From positions 54,970,660 to 55,034,659 of the forward strand of contig JACSVZ010000002.1 of the NCBI GenBank assembly GCA_014706295.1: DNA of 64,000 bases, read 5' to 3'. This DNA is from Lycocorax pyrrhopterus obiensis. Taxonomy: Eukaryota; Chordata; Aves; Passeriformes; Paradisaeidae. The notes beneath the pieces were generated by a model. The model ran no database searches, was not told the DNA's origin, and was given only the letters and a program-made list of their open reading frames with translations. Positions within the stretch are counted from its first letter, which is position 1; the number at the start of each line of letters is the position of its first letter. This document shows, one piece after another, positions 10,363-26,000 of this stretch. The translations under genes were made by a program, and so were the position numbers.

Positions 10363-11038
10363 GGCTACTTTGCAGGTTTTTTTTAAATTCAGAGTGTAAC
10401 AGAAATTCACCTATATACCTTAATGTTTCTTGTATCAGAAAGGAATGACATCAGGATACCATAGAGGTAAAAAAATTCTCAACACACTGGCCAGATTAAA
10501 AGCACAGATCTTTGTGCAGTTCTTAATTCAATAAAATGCTGTGGTACTTCATGGTCAGAAGGAAATATGCCCTCATCAGCATCTGTTTCTTCTGTGTCCT
10601 TCATGAGAGTCAAAGGGTACTTTACAATCCAATCCAATGTTGGATATAACCTTTTAAATAAATAAACTGTGGTTTAAGGATTTAGAAAGCACTAGATCAA
10701 AGAATGTAATCTTTGAGATCTAATAACTACAGTGATGGGTCTAGCATAAGGACATGAGCAGAATAGAACAAAGGTTTGCTGAATATCCACACTGCCTCTT
10801 GGGTTAAAATTCATTAGAGAGTCACTCTAAATCCCTATTTAGGGGGCAACCCGAAATTTCTCTTCTTGCTAAAATCCAGCATGAACTTGAAAAATAAACA
10901 GAAAACAATATATTTAGGGGAAGAAACTCCAGTCTCCAGCTTCTTTTGTGTTGTTGTTTGACTATTCAAAATCCAGGTCTTATTTTCCAAACACCCGCCA
11001 ATTTCAGTTTCAGCCCCCAGGTTTTTGGCTACACACCC
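10363..11038. other. Unique intergenic DNA, no gene seen
   Basis: No recognised gene, RNA or transposon. Confidence 0.5.
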
Positions 11039-11080
11039 CAATATACACACACACGCATGCACACACACGCACACTCACAG
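11039..11080. repeat. Interrupted (CA)n microsatellite
   Basis: About 40 bp of CA dinucleotides interrupted by CG and TG steps. Confidence 0.8.
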
Positions 11081-14000
11081 ATTTCTACTCTCCAGGATTA
11101 ACTGAGTGGAGATGGTGAACTTGCTTATTTTTTTCCAGCAGTACATGTCTATATCTTCTTGCAACCAGAGGAGATCCAAGCCTTTAGCATTACATTGTCT
11201 AATGCACAATGTGCTGCTCATGTGAGCTCTCCCAATAAATTGTGGAGATACTTGTGGATGTGCTCAAATGGTTCCATGACCACCCTTTAAAGAAGCAATA
11301 GCACTAAAACAAACAAACAGATAGCTGTGATCAGAGCTTTTGTGAACCCTTCACATGCTGTTTTAGAGCACTCCAAGTTTGTCATCCGTCAGGCTTTGAA
11401 ACTGTAAGCGTTGCTCACCAGCTTGCACACAAAAAGTTTTCTTGCCTACTTTGGTGACAAGCTGGAGCAGGTGGTGAATACTGCACCCAGATTTCTGGAA
11501 AAATCTTGTTATCTTTCTTTATTTCCCACCATGGGCATTACAACACACAAACCATCACTTCTGCCTACTGCTCAACCAGCATCTTGTCAAATCTTGCTGC
11601 AAGATTAAGCTTCCCCAATTCTGAATTCAATATTGCAACCCTAAGGACATAAGAATCAAGCTGGAACATTCTGGGTTTTGGAGTTGTTTTTTTCCTTCTT
11701 AATGGACAAAATTGTTTCTGCTTCAAGACCATAGTTCGCCCTGACTATAATGATAAATCATCATGACTGACACTAAGCAAAATGAGTTCGGTATTTTCTG
11801 CTTTATTCTTTCACGTTAGAAGCCACTTTTACATTTGCCACAACTTTCAACCTTTCTTCCAAAAGATTAGAATTATACAAATCAGATATTATTTCTGCTT
11901 TGTATAATCCATTTTGAAAAATGTGAAGCACATTTTGTACACAGAAAGGGATGGGCGCAGCAAAGAGAAGGTAAGATTTGATGGCCAGGAATCTTGCAAT
12001 AACTCTTTGTTTCCTATAGCAGCATAGTTCTTCTTTATTCCAGATTATTTTATTTCATTGGAACAATGTCCTGCCTAACGAAGCCAGGGGGAAGTCCAGG
12101 ACTCTGGACACCTTCAGCACTTGGCAGCATCTGGTTCTAGTATCAAAGGTTATAGACACAATGACAGTGTCTCAGAAATACCAGACTTAATCATTATCAG
12201 AATTATTTGCATCTTTAACCCTTTTTTTTGTATTTTTAAAGGTGGATTCAGTAACAATCAGGCACATTTCTCCATTCTTATAATTAAAAACCACCAAAAC
12301 AGTGACATCCTTTAATGTGATATACCATGAAAAATGAAAGCTGATGCTAGTTTACTGCTAATGGGAGACAAAGTGATTTTAATTCATAAGCTTGAAAAAA
12401 GGACATGAAACATTCTAGTAATTAATATTGCTGTTTCAGTCTTAGTCTGTGCTGCAAATCTATATTTAGCTATTTATTTTCCCAAAAAAGAAGGATGTCT
12501 TCCAGAAATGGGCTAAAGCTGTCAGCTTTTTATTCCGGTAAAACTTCATTGCACTTGAAGCATAAGCAAAGCTCAAGTAAAAACTGAATTAGAGCTCCAC
12601 AAGTTGGATTTGTAAGTGAAAAAGCAGCTAGCGATGTAAACAGTTTAGTGAAAAGTACAACATTCTGATACAGAAGTATCACTTACAATATGACTAACAG
12701 CAGTTGTGCAACACTATTAACATGACTTTCACTAATCTGCTTGCAAAAAACTCATGCTCTGTTATTTGCTGTTTCTTGAAACTCGTTTCCATAGCAGAGG
12801 GTAGCTAAAAAACCCTTTTGTCTTTTACTGTTGTCCCTGTAATATTTCGTTTTTGGAAGTGCCGTTGCATAGCTGGATTGTGTCTTCCAAACGCACGAGT
12901 CCAAGGTCCCTGAAAATGCTACCAACTTATAAAATAAAAATTACTTAATGGAATCAACTACTGAAATAGCACAAAGTTCCATTTTAACATATTTTTTTTT
13001 TCTTTTGCTTAAGGTCCTATTTCCCTTTACAATGCCCTTCCTCATTTGTGGATTCAGAACCCCATCCTGGAATGAGTTACCTTTGGGAATAGATCATATT
13101 TAGCAAGTAGTTTAGATAACACTCACTGGAAATATCACAGGGTCAAAAATTACTCTCTCAAGTGTGATTTTGTAGCACTGCTTCTGAAATTATTGGATTT
13201 CTTTTACAGTGAGGTGGCACAGGAAAGCCCACCAAGACAAGACCTATGTGTTTTGACAAGAACAACTATCAGAGTTCTACGTGTGCAAAGGACATGGGAC
13301 AGCTGTACATCTACAGCAGAGGGCAAGATGCATTTATGAGGCACTCATCTCTGAAAAGAATTTCTTCAACTTTATGTCATTAAACAGTGTTAACGACACC
13401 AATTGCTATTACTTGTGAGTAGGTTTGTTGGAGATAGTTTTGCTATAATATAGTATGGCATATACAAATACAGATAGAAAAAACAGGCTTATCAGTAACT
13501 ACAAAATCTATTCTAAACAGCTTAAGAAAACTTAATCTATATAATTTGCCATGTAAAGATTGTTTGAAATAAAGATTTTTGGATCCCCTCTTTCTCTCCC
13601 CAGCCTTTTTTTTATTAAGCTTTCTCCCACTACCTCTTTTAAGAATGGCTAGAAATTTAGAACAGTCCCTTGATCTTCAAAATTTTCTTTTGATCTAACA
13701 GTTAGATAAAGCACTACTGTAGAACAGCACTACCAGTCAACAGAGAATCAGCAGAAAGTATCAACAACTAATATTTCTCTTTTGAAGAGAAAGTACTGCA
13801 CATCACAGAGGTTTCAAAGCCAACATTGAAACGAAATCCCTGAATTGATAGTCCATTTACCTGTAGCCCTGATATTCTCAAAAAGTAAGTGTTCAAGATC
13901 CTTGATTTACTATCTTTATTCCTAATAGTTAGCTCTAATTGTAAAACAGTTTGCATAACAATTATTTAGTTAGCATTTAAGCCAGACTTTGTTGTATTTA

Positions 14001-17000
14001 TTAGCAGTAGCAGTAACTCAATAGGCTTGTTGGACCAGATCCTGCCAATTGTTGTATATAGGAGGAGTCACATTGAATTCAGTATCATACTGTGCAGTTG
14101 AAGATTTAGCAATTGAAGACTTCTTATGGGCTTAAGTGATTTGCTGACCAACTTTTAAGTACATGCTTAAGTCTAGTTAAGTATAGTGAGAGGTAAATAC
14201 GCACATATTCAAAATTGCCCGATCTGAGGTTCTTCCATTTTTAGAATTTCAGAATAAAAAGCTGCATTACTGATGTTGCTGAATGATGTAAATCACAGGA
14301 AAAAAGAATATTTTGCCATGTCCTCATCTAATGTTGAAAGTTCTGTATACAATTTCTCCTTGATTGTTCTTTTATTTTCTTCCATTCAAGTTGCAGTTAA
14401 GATCAGAGAAGAAAAATAAAAGTCTTGTTACAGCTACAGGTCTGTGTAAGATAAGAGGCTCAGCAGTCACTTCTATGTACTGTACGCTCAAAAATGGGCC
14501 AGACTGATATTTAGTTTATCAGTCTAGAATCTAGGAAACATAACAGAGGCACTTGAATGTAAATGCATTGCCAAAAGATAGTAATCTACATCACCAGAGG
14601 AGTGTCACTTGTCCAGCAATTTAAAGGTCATCTGACATACCTTATTTTTCTCCTACAATTAGAGTATAGTGAATAAACAAAGAGTACAAATCATAGCCTT
14701 TTTAAAATTTGACCTCTTAATTGGCTGGCCTGACCCACAGATGAGAGAGCAGAGTAGTACAGAACAGAAAAGAAAAAAGAAATTCAATAAGAAAAAAATA
14801 CTAAAGATGTTTTTAGAAAGCTGATTTCAATTAAAATCCAATTTTGGTGTGAAAAGAAGAAAAATCTTTTTAAGTATGAATCAAAATGATAAAAATCCAC
14901 CTTTTCTGCTGTAAAAACAGAAGTCAACAGAAAAAATGCATTCTTTTGCTGGAATCCAGGCCTAGGACCAAAGAATTTACATATATTAAATTAACAAGAT
15001 CCGAACTCCTCTACAACAAATATTTATACTGTAAAATATTACAGCCACATTCCTGCATCTCCTTACAATAATAATTCTTAGGGACACAGTATTCTAGAGA
15101 GTGTATATAACAGTGGGTTTCTGCAAAGATGGAATGCTTCATTATCAGAGTACCAGCTTGTTCATAAATATTAAAAAGTATGGTTTTGAAGATTTTCAAA
15201 CATAATTCTTACTGTTTACATTGTCTCTCTACTACTGAAAAAAACAGTCAATGTGTACCTGTCCATAAGTCTCTCCCTCACAGTCTTGAACTGCACAAAA
15301 CCGCTGCTGGTGACTGTAAAGGTCTATAGTGCTTCTTCTGGTTATATAGTGAGCAGACAAGGGGACAAGTAGACTGACCTTACTTATGCAAGTAACCATT
15401 CTTACAGTGATGGGTCTAATTCTTACTTGAAAGAACAGGATTTGTCCCAAACTGCAGACAAAAGGGCACAGTTCCTTGCTGTCCTGTAAAAGTGGGTCTT
15501 AAATTTACATGTAATATGGTCCTTTTCTGTTTGTATATGTTATAGGCAATTCTTTATATTATATTAAAGCTGGAAACAGATATTCCAACAGAAAAAGAAC
15601 TTTTCTACTGCTGCAAGAAGAATCATGTAGACATTGCTCAAGACAAAATAACACTATAGATCTGGTCTTCATTTGGTAAAAATTAAACTCCTGGATACAT
15701 ATTAGACTGCCTTATAAAACAACACTGACAACAGATTAAACTTCTGAAAAGTGACCACAAGTTACAAAAGGAATGGTTTCTCTGAAACATGTTCTATTGT
15801 GGTTAATCATGAGGAAGAACACAAAACAAAATTTTAAAAAATGGCAACAAACTGAAACAGAACAGAAAGACCCACACTGGCTGCAGCAATGTATCAGTTT
15901 CATAAACTGGGCTTCAGATAACCCTCTGTGGGAAAAGAGCATGTTTACCCTTGCATGAATAGCTTTTACTACATGGTGAGATCATATGGAGGATACCGTA
16001 GAAATATAGAAAATAAACATGCTGAACTTGTAGAAAGAGAACTCAAACATAGCAATAATAACTGCAAACACATGCTTATTTGAAGAAGAATGTTACCTAA
16101 TTTGCTTCCTCTCAATATACAGAGATCTAATTCAAGCTGCTCCCCTCCCCTTTCCCACTTTACTATATTTGCAAGAACCAGTGAACACAGAAATGTGCAG
16201 CCAGCCTGGGCCCTCAGGCCGGTGGATCAAGATGGCAGGCTGGCCTGGGCTCCCCTGGGGACAGCAGAGCCAGAAGGGTGATTGGACACAGTGACCTGTC
16301 TGCATGAGATGAGACAAAAACAGGAGGGCTGTAATGCTGATGAACTAACCTGTCACTCACAAGCTCAGGTCTGAAAAAAAAAAAAAGAAAAAAAAAAGAA
16401 GAAGAAAAAGGTATAGTAGAGGTTTTAGAAAGCATACAAGGCAGACAAATTACAGCATCATTGGAATAATTAGATGACACATTTAATTACCTGTTCATTC
16501 AGATGGGCTCAGGATATATAAGGAATATGGCAAAAAAAATCAGCTAATAGTTTCTATAAGAGCAAAACGCAATTGAAGAAATAATGGATATTGTGGTTTG
16601 GCATGCAAGGAAGGATGCTACGGACTTGCTGGCAGGGATCAGGGTTTCATGCCAAACACTCCAGTTATGAATCAAAATCACAATGAGCAATGAGCTTCTA
16701 GATCTTGACACACAAGGCAAGGAGGTTGTTCTTCAGAGTATTTGGCTGTTTTATTGCTTGCTTTGGGGGAGGAAAAATCCAGAGGGAAGGTTCACAACAA
16801 TTCTGCACCCTGGACCCGGTACACCCAGGCGCTGGGTAATGGTCAGGATTGTAGCACTCTGCCCACCGTTGCCACCACCAGTGGGAACTACTGTGGACAT
16901 TGGTGGTTAGAGACAGATGAAATCCAGATTTTTTTTAAAAAGTAAAAAATGCATTTAATGATGAACAAGTACTTGGTGTTGAAAATGCCTTTGAATCAGT

Positions 17001-20000
17001 ATGCTCCTGCTATTCCATTTGTGTCATACACAGACTAATGTTTGAACTACAAAAAACTGCTAGTGTGTCTGATCTCCATTGAATCATCTATACATGTACT
17101 GTTTGGATTTTTAATTAGGCAAGTTCAAATTCCAGTAGCAGTAAACAAGACTTTAGAGCTACATCTGCAGGATTAGTAAAAAAAAAAATCATTCACATGG
17201 CTGGGAAAAAATACAGTTCTGAAATGAAAAGGCCAAATTATAAACATTTATCTAAGTTTTGGGGTTTGAAGGTTTGAAAGTTAACAAAGACTTTTAAGAA
17301 CTTTTTCTAATAGTGTCAGGAAATAAATGTCTCTTCTAAAAATATGCAACTACCAAATATGCAAACCTTAACTATTAACAATACAAAATAGAGACTTGCA
17401 GTGTGGAAAGATTTTCTGCCATAGAGCTTGCCTTTTGATAGTTATTTTCTCTTAAAGTTCATACAGAAAATCTATGTCTATTTTCAGCAATGTATGGTAA
17501 TTATACTGATTGCCCTGAGATTCCCACATTTTAACTAACTCTTTTATTGTACAAATAGAAAATGCATCATTTTTTATCAGAAAAAAAAATGTTTAAACTT
17601 TTTATTCTGTCTGTCTTAACACATAGCTAATAACAACCAAACACTGGACAATTAATCAAAACAAAAACATACTTGAAAATTTTGTGGATTTATGATCACA
17701 TTTTGATGTGCACACACATATATGATATGTAAACATGCACACATGCTGATCTGAAAAAAATGTTTGCAACACCTAAGACAGTAAGTTTCAGAATAACAAC
17801 ATCTATAAATTCTGACACAGAAAACCCAGAGAAGTTAGTCACCTAAAATACCTAAATTTATTTTTCTTTTAAGTACATGCTCTTGCTATTAATTTTAGGA
17901 AATGAAATACACTAACACACGATATAAACGCCAGACATTCACTGAACTTTTTTAAATTCATGAAATATGGAATGTTACACACAGAAAAAAAAAATGCCTT
18001 CTACCTTTTCCAGCCTCAAAACCACTTTCTGAGAGTTGGCAAGCCTTAAACATACAATAGCTAACTTACACTCTCTTACATGCAAAAACAAAAGTTACAT
18101 TAAAGAGATATTACAAGCTTTTAGATTTATAAAGATTTCAGGGTACATTTTCTGTCAAGTGTACTTGCTCAAAACCTTGCCATTGTATCTACCTTAGAAA
18201 CATTAAATATATTTCTGTAAGACTGAACAAGTAAAACAAAAAGATCATTAACACAGTCTAAAATACATCTTTTTGCACAATGTAGTACTGGCAAACATGC
18301 CCCACTTTTTAGGCATAAGCTAGCCTAATAGAAAGCTGTTAATGTTTGGAGGATTTTTAATAAAAAATGTATCTTCTATTTTTAAAATATTTAAAGCAAT
18401 AAAAGTCTGTGGTAAACATGGTATTACATATTTGACATTTTCCGCCCAGAAATGCATTACTATGTACGATGGTATTAATAAACCATGTGCTTTGAGGGAC
18501 TTCAGTGTTTTGCCATAATTTAGTTGAAAACAGTGTGTAGAATGCGTATTTTTCTACCATCATATCAACATATAGAAAACAAATACTATGTCATCAGCTC
18601 AGCAGCATGCGTTCACTATACTGGAAACATATGCAAAAAACCACAAACTTTTGAGAGTTCAAAAAATACCCTTTACCAGAGACTGATTTACAAGTCAGTG
18701 GTTAATGAGAAAGTGTTGAGGACTTAAAATTTTGTTAGAAAAAGAAAAACAGGCACCCTCATCTGACTCTGACTGCTTTCACAGGAAAACAGCCCTCCCT
18801 GTTCATCAGAACAAAATAATTTCTTTCCCCACTTCAGGTTATTATTTGAAGCAAATGAAAAGACAATGATTCTTCTCTCTTCTGGCTAAAGCTCAAAACA
18901 GCATGGTTAAAACACACATATAAAAACTACAGACTTATCAGAAATCACAAAACAGAAAGAGAAGGACTCACTGACCCATTTGGAAGACAAAGACGACAAA
19001 ACGGAAAAGCTCTAAAAATCAGCTTGTGAGGCCTTTGAGAGATATTCTTCTGGCATTTCATCACAGCAGCCCCAGACCAGTTCACTTCCCTGGATACAGG
19101 GAGGGAGAACTAAATAGAGCTGTTTATTAAAGCTGTTGTGCTGGATTGCATTAGGAAGCACGAGCAGACCACCTGGACCTTTCAGATTGTGGCAGTGTTT
19201 AATTTGCAGGCTGCCCCTCTGCAGCAGCAAAGACTACTACATTTACCAAGCTCAATCACACATTATCTGGATTAGGAGTACAAGAAGAAAAAATAAAAAT
19301 AAAAAATAAAAGCCACAGCCTCTAGTACAGGAATACAGTCAATATAAAAATAATGAAAAGCATTACAAATAGAAAGCAACTCCCCAGCAAACATAACACT
19401 TTCACTCCTCGGTTCTTCTACTTCAGTATATTTAAACAAAATAAAACAGCAAATTAATAAATACATTGATTTGGTAAAGCTGAGACTGAATTATAAATGG
19501 GGTTTATTAGAAGAAAAGGATGGTAATTTAGGTTTTTCTAGTGATTCCCTGGCCGGATTATTGTGTTTCTTTTGCCTTTCTCACTTTCAGTACTACACTC
19601 GCTGGTAGCTGAAGATACAGATAGAAAGATGGTACTGTAAATATGAATTATGTGAATCATATGGTTAGACCCTTGTGAAAAAAAAAAATAAAAGGGGAGT
19701 TGAGAAATGGCTGACTCCATACCTGACCAATTACAGCTTGCATGGTCCCTGTGTCCTGCTGAGCTGAAAGATCGCAATCCATCATATGTAGTCTTTGAAA
19801 AGGAGAGTGGGGGTTTCTGGCATGCATCTGTCAATCAACTTCTGCACTCACAACCATCACCAAAAGCAAGGGAAAAAAGTCAAGCTGCTCCACCAAATAG
19901 GATGAAATAGTCATGTGACCTTCAGCACACTCACACACATACATACTTCCATGGAACGTATGAATTTTCTGCAGATATGAAATGACATTGACAAATACCC

Positions 20001-23000
20001 AATACCAAGTAAATAAAGTGAGACAAACAGCTATTCACCAAAGAGAAAACACTTGCTGTAATCTTCAGCCTAAAGATTTAATATACCTAAAAGCTATTTT
20101 AAACTGAGTATTTTCTTTACTGCCTAAACTTTTCAGATAAGGTGATATGATTTTATATATGCAGACAGTGGTCAGAACTTTAACCCCTCGCGTCCTCTTG
20201 CAGCCTCTATTTTTATTCCTCCCCTTTATACTTCTACTTTATGGCTTTTTGTGTTCTTGATTTTTTTTTTCTTTAAGTTTCTTTTGTGTCAAAGTGGCTT
20301 GTGTTGCCTTCTTTGGATTTGCAGACATTATGAGAACTCGATAGAAAAAAAATTGCTAACAGGAAAAAAAGGAGCAGGGGCTGAGAAACCTGTGCCTGTA
20401 CTCACAAGTCAAAACACCTCACTGCTTTACTCCACCAGAAGTCAAATATTTTCTTTACCGGAAATATATATTTAAGTATTAGTTTATGCAAGCTGTGATG
20501 AGCACTCAAAATATTAAATATTCAGACTATGTAAATCCTACTTACAGAATCCTTTCCATTTTGAAGGTTAGCAGAGTTTTGGTTCATTCACTGCTCCACT
20601 GAACTGACATAAAATGTTGGTACTTAGGAAGGCAAACATTACCATTTTTTCTAATGGAAGCAGTTTGTTTCATGTATCTCCCCCTCTGAGTTAAGATTTG
20701 CAAGAATTTCCAAGACTATTTTTTATTCTTGTCAAAATATATCAGCCACTTGTCTCCAAAAACTGAGTGTCCTGAACAACACACTGCAGCATTGATTGCT
20801 GATACGTTATTGGCCAGTGATTGCTGAAGGGTGACATTAATGTAACCTCGTAGCACTTTAACCCTTTGAAGATCAATACAGTCTTCTGGCAATATAGTAG
20901 AATAACAGCCCATATACTTTTTGCTATATTACAGCTTCATATAAATATTAGTGCATCTTTCTGTCCTCCTCACATTGGATTTCAGTTAGTAGTGCAAACA
21001 ACACACTTTACAAAGAATGTCAGAAGCAAAAATGCAGAAAAAAAAAGCAGTCTAGTCTCTAAGATTAACCTAACACACCTTTTTCACTTCAATAAGTTTC
21101 TGGCAATATTTTGACATTATTATTTCATTTTTAAAGGCATTGAAAATATTGATCTTAGCTGTTATAGTCAAAGAAATGTGAGAATATCAACAATATTCCA
21201 ATTGTAGGCACTTGCCAGTCTAATATTTCCTACCATATGATTTCAGGATTCAACATCCAGAAGTGCTTGGAATATGATGGGGTGCATGTATATGTGTATG
21301 CATATGTGTGTATATATATTTATATGTGTGTGCATACACATGTAAGTATAGAACAGATGAAATGTATGTTGAGGGAGTGAGATAGGCAGGGAATATCCAG
21401 CTTACTTTGCATTCTTTGAGTTTTTATAATACAATTTTTTTTTTAAATGTTAAGAAAAAACTTAAGGAAGGAAATCTTGATACGTATTTAAAAAATTATA
21501 AATAAGAACAATTCACATGTAGATGCATGGGGACCCAGCAGTGTTCCTAGGACAACAAAATATTTTAGCATAATAAATTTTTCAAGTCAAGCATTTTTAG
21601 AAAGATATACAATATTAACAATGAAACATTGCCTCTGGGAGGAGGGAGTACTTGAAATGTTGCTTCTAACATCTGCTATGCATTTCATTTATAAACATAA
21701 TTAAAATGCACCATTTGGGCTGAAATCTTATCTGCTTCTTACTCATGAAAGAAAATACACTGAACTAATACCTTGGGCTGCCTTCTGGTCAGCTGAGAAT
21801 TTGCTGCGGTCTCATCCTCCAAGACAATTCTATGGAAAAACCAGGCAGTATTGTGAAGGCCATAATCAACATCCATATCATCGCAAGCAATTCAAAATAC
21901 AACTGGTAAGTGGGCGAGTGAGTAGAGGAGATTGCCTCAGCTGTCTCCCGGAAAAGAGACACGCTAAAGTCAAATACTGCACATGAATTTGAAAGGAAAG
22001 TTAAGGATGTCTATTTTATAGTTTTTCTTTAGGAGGATCCTTTCTGCAGTGAGTATGCACAAACACCTTTCAAATTCCTTTAACTCATTTAAGTAACTAA
22101 ACCTGGCAATTAGCGCTGCGGGGTTTTTATTAGCAGAGACACTGACATAAACATTTGTTGCAGAACACAAATAAGCCCAGTGTTGTATGCACACAAGGCT
22201 GCTGCTCCCTTACACACCACAAAACCAACCAGTGGCTTGCACACAACACCAGCAGAGTTGCAAGAGCTCCCTCCTCCCAAAGTGAGATATATGCTACCCC
22301 TCTTTTTACCATAATTAACCTACATTTCCAGGAAATGCCAAACTACTCTCTAAAATGTAAAACAACATCCCTGCAGCTAAAGCATCTGCATAAATTACAG
22401 CACCATTGTTAATCCGAACAACTGCAAGAGCTTCCTCTGCTACTGCTGGAGCTGCCCTTACCTCTGACGAGCTGGAGACCTTTTCCCTCAGCCAAATCTA
22501 CCTGATCCTGCCTGTAGCGGCTGCACAACTGGTTCCTGAGCAGTTTCATCTTTGCTTCTCATCCTTCAGGCCTTCCACTGGCCATCTCCTAAAAGGTGTT
22601 GGTCCCGTTTTGTCTTTTTACTTACTCTGAGGACTTATCTCCCTAACATCTCCCACTCCCCACAGTCCCTCCCCTGAAAACACATGCTTCCTTTGCTGCT
22701 GGAAAGGTGATTTAGCTCTCCTGTCAGCAGTCAAAAAGGTGAGGGAGCAACATAGTGCCTAATCTGCCACAGGGCAGACTCAGGTGGAGAGCAGGGTGCA
22801 AAGGGGAACTTGGCTTGCCAGGTTCGCTCTAGCATGAGCATCTTGAGGAAAATTATTGAAGGACAGAATGACAAATACTGCTTACCAACCAGCTGTTCTG
22901 TATCTCCAACAGAGACCTTCTGGTCTGCTTTGAAACTTTTTATCCACGGCACTCCCTCAACATACCCACGAGGAAAATAGTTACAGAGTTACAGCAATAT

Positions 23001-26000
23001 ACGCAGCTATGCCTTCCTATATGCATGCCCCTTCAGCACCTGTCACAAAGGGCCAGGTTTGCATTGCTGTAGCTAAGGTCATTGAGAGAGGACTTACACA
23101 GGGAGGAGGCTGATTTATCATCTAAACTGCTACAGTGCAAATTCAAAGTGGTACAAAGCCTGTGTTTTGAGTTGCACACTGGATTTGTGGCAGCCAGGGA
23201 AAGTGTAACACTGAATACTTTTAATTGCAGTAGACTTCCCTGTTTAATTGAAACAATTAAAAAAAAAAAGTGGTACTTTTGAATAGAATAATGTGCTTGA
23301 TTTTACCTCACAGATACATGGCTAAGAACTTGTGAAAACTGTATTACTGTATAAAATAATTTCTCTTCTGTCTTCCAGGAGAATATATGTTTCCTGGGTG
23401 GCAAAAACTAGTATTTAGAATTATACAGCAATGCAAAACCCAATTACTTCATAGCTAAAATGTGTTAAAACACATGGTCATTTTTAATGCTCATTATTTA
23501 TGATTGTTTATGGTTCCTTTGTTCGCGAACTAGAAGCCCTGTGATCAACAGAGCCCGGGGGTTTACTAAAATACCTTTAGGCACTTGTTCACATAGCAGA
23601 ACTTGCAGCAGATTTAGTGAATTGAGCGAGATACTCCTGCTTCTTACAGCATTGGTACACTAGGGGGACTCTTTTTCCTCTTTTCTCGAGTGACAGATGC
23701 AGGGCACTGTCAGAGCAAGCTGTTGTACCTCACACTACAGGCCCTTTACTCACCACTTTAACACACAAGACCCAGTCTTGCACTCTTTGAAAATTAACAA
23801 ATCTAATTCTAAACTGTTAGGGACTCTTCCTCTCTCTCTCACTCTCTCTATCCATCTCTGCCAAACAGACACTATATGGCATTTTGCATCTTGATTTTCA
23901 TGGATATGTTAGTGGGGTTTCTGTATGAGTAAACTTCTGCTGAATTTTGCTAATTCTGAAATAATTGTTTTGTATTAAGAGACAGTAATGGATTACAGTT
24001 CCTCCCTCTGCAAGCCCATTTTGGCCAATCATTTTTACATTTCAAAGGCAATTTTGCTATTAAGAAAACCTCTGACACTTCTAATTTCCTCCTCCTCCAG
24101 ATTTCATGAGTGTATCATTTCTGGGTTTCTCCCACTGCCCCAGAGCTCCATTTTTCAAAAACCAAGCTGCTGGGACATACTCACTCACTTCAAGAATGGC
24201 ACTTCCCTCCCTTCCTATATCATGTAAAGGAAATATAGGAAAAGATGTTTCTGTGCCTAAATTGCTAGAACAAGGCATAATCTACATTATACTCATTTCT
24301 GTACAGCCAGTGGGACAGCTTTCCCTCAGTGCTTATCCTTCACTGTCCAAAGAAAACATCTGCTAAAAACTTTCTTTTTCTTGTTATTTTAGAGAAAAGG
24401 GACTTGCTGAAATGCTTTGTATCTTTGGGAAGGTAGGAATAACTTCTCCCCCTTTCCTTCTAGATCTAAGAAGGTGGTTTGATTGAACTTATTTTTGTGT
24501 TTCAGGAAGGACAATTGTTCAACAGATCTTTCAGTTTCCTGATTCAACTAGAATTTATATAAAATGAAAATCTAGGAAATGGGAATGGGATTCTTTCTCC
24601 ATAGTAAACTACATAGTGAAGAGACAGCAGCTTCCTCCTCTACTCCTATGTTAAGTGATGCGAAGTGATTACACCAATGATGATGGAATCTAGTTAATCA
24701 GAGGACAAGCAAGTCTCACACCTCTATCAGGTGAAACAGAATTGTGGAGGAAAAACATGTTGAGAGGCAAGATGGATTAGCAAGAAAGGGTGATATTGAG
24801 TGGGTAAGGTTTAAAAATATGCTTCCCAGGTGCATTCCCAACTACAGCATTCTAATAAAACCACATTCTTCATGTCTCATCATGTCTTCCGCAGTATCTG
24901 GCACAATGGGCTTTTTAAGACCTCTCCTTACTGAATATACCATGGACAATAATGGAGACTTACACCATGTGAAGAACAGACCATATTTAGGTAAACTAAC
25001 ATCATTCAAGTGAGGCAAAAAGAGGATTCTTACAGTGAATGGAATAATCTTTTTCCTAAACTTTTGCAAAATCTTTGGTAGGATTTAGAACATGTCAAAG
25101 ACAGCAGAAACATCAAAAATAAGGCATATTATTCTGTTCATTGAGTAATAGGAATTTATTAATGAGTCATATCAGTAACTGTGTAGCTCTTCAGAGCAGT
25201 AATGCTCTTACCACACTGTAATAGTTATAGAGTAAAGGAGTGGAGTTTCTAGTACTGTTTAATTCCATACCACCCACATCATGGCAGGGATAGCCAGGAG
25301 GAAGCTAGGGCCAGAAACTGAAGGATCCTCATCTTTCACTGAGCTCAAGGGAGGGGGTGTGCAGGTTTCAGGGTCAGCCTGGCAGAGCTGGCCCATCTCT
25401 GCCACCAGTGATCCCTTTCCTGTTCCTCTGAGTGGTGGGTTTTCTGGTTTGGTGCTGAAACACACCACCAGCAAGCCCGAGACGCCGCTCCAAAAAAAAG
25501 AAAAGGGAGAGAGCAGCAGTGGCACAGAGTGGAGCCCACCTGAGTACACTCTTTTATCAATATTATTTTGGTTATTGCGATTTTTCAGTAAATTGTGATT
25601 TCATCTTATAATGTCTCCTAGTGTTTTCTCCACTGTCAGAATGGGATGGGGAAAGGGGGGCAGCTTGAGTGGGTTTAATTTTCCTGCTGGGTTTTAAACC
25701 AGCACACACACCAACAGGAAAAGCAGATAGTTTCACAGTGTGTGTGATGATGATTAACTTCTTTTTCACTGGTATATTTGCTTTCATTAACTTGAGCTGT
25801 AAATTGCTCATCTTGCATAGGTGCTACTTCCACTTCAACACAACACAATGAAGTGACATCATCAGAGCCAAAAGTGAGTGGAGGTGGATGTGACAGGAGT
25901 GTGTAGTGCCAGTGAAAGCACACATTTCCTACACACTACATATGCCTTAGATCCCCAGCTCCTAAGTAGATGCCTCTCTCCCATGGAAAAAAATAAAAAA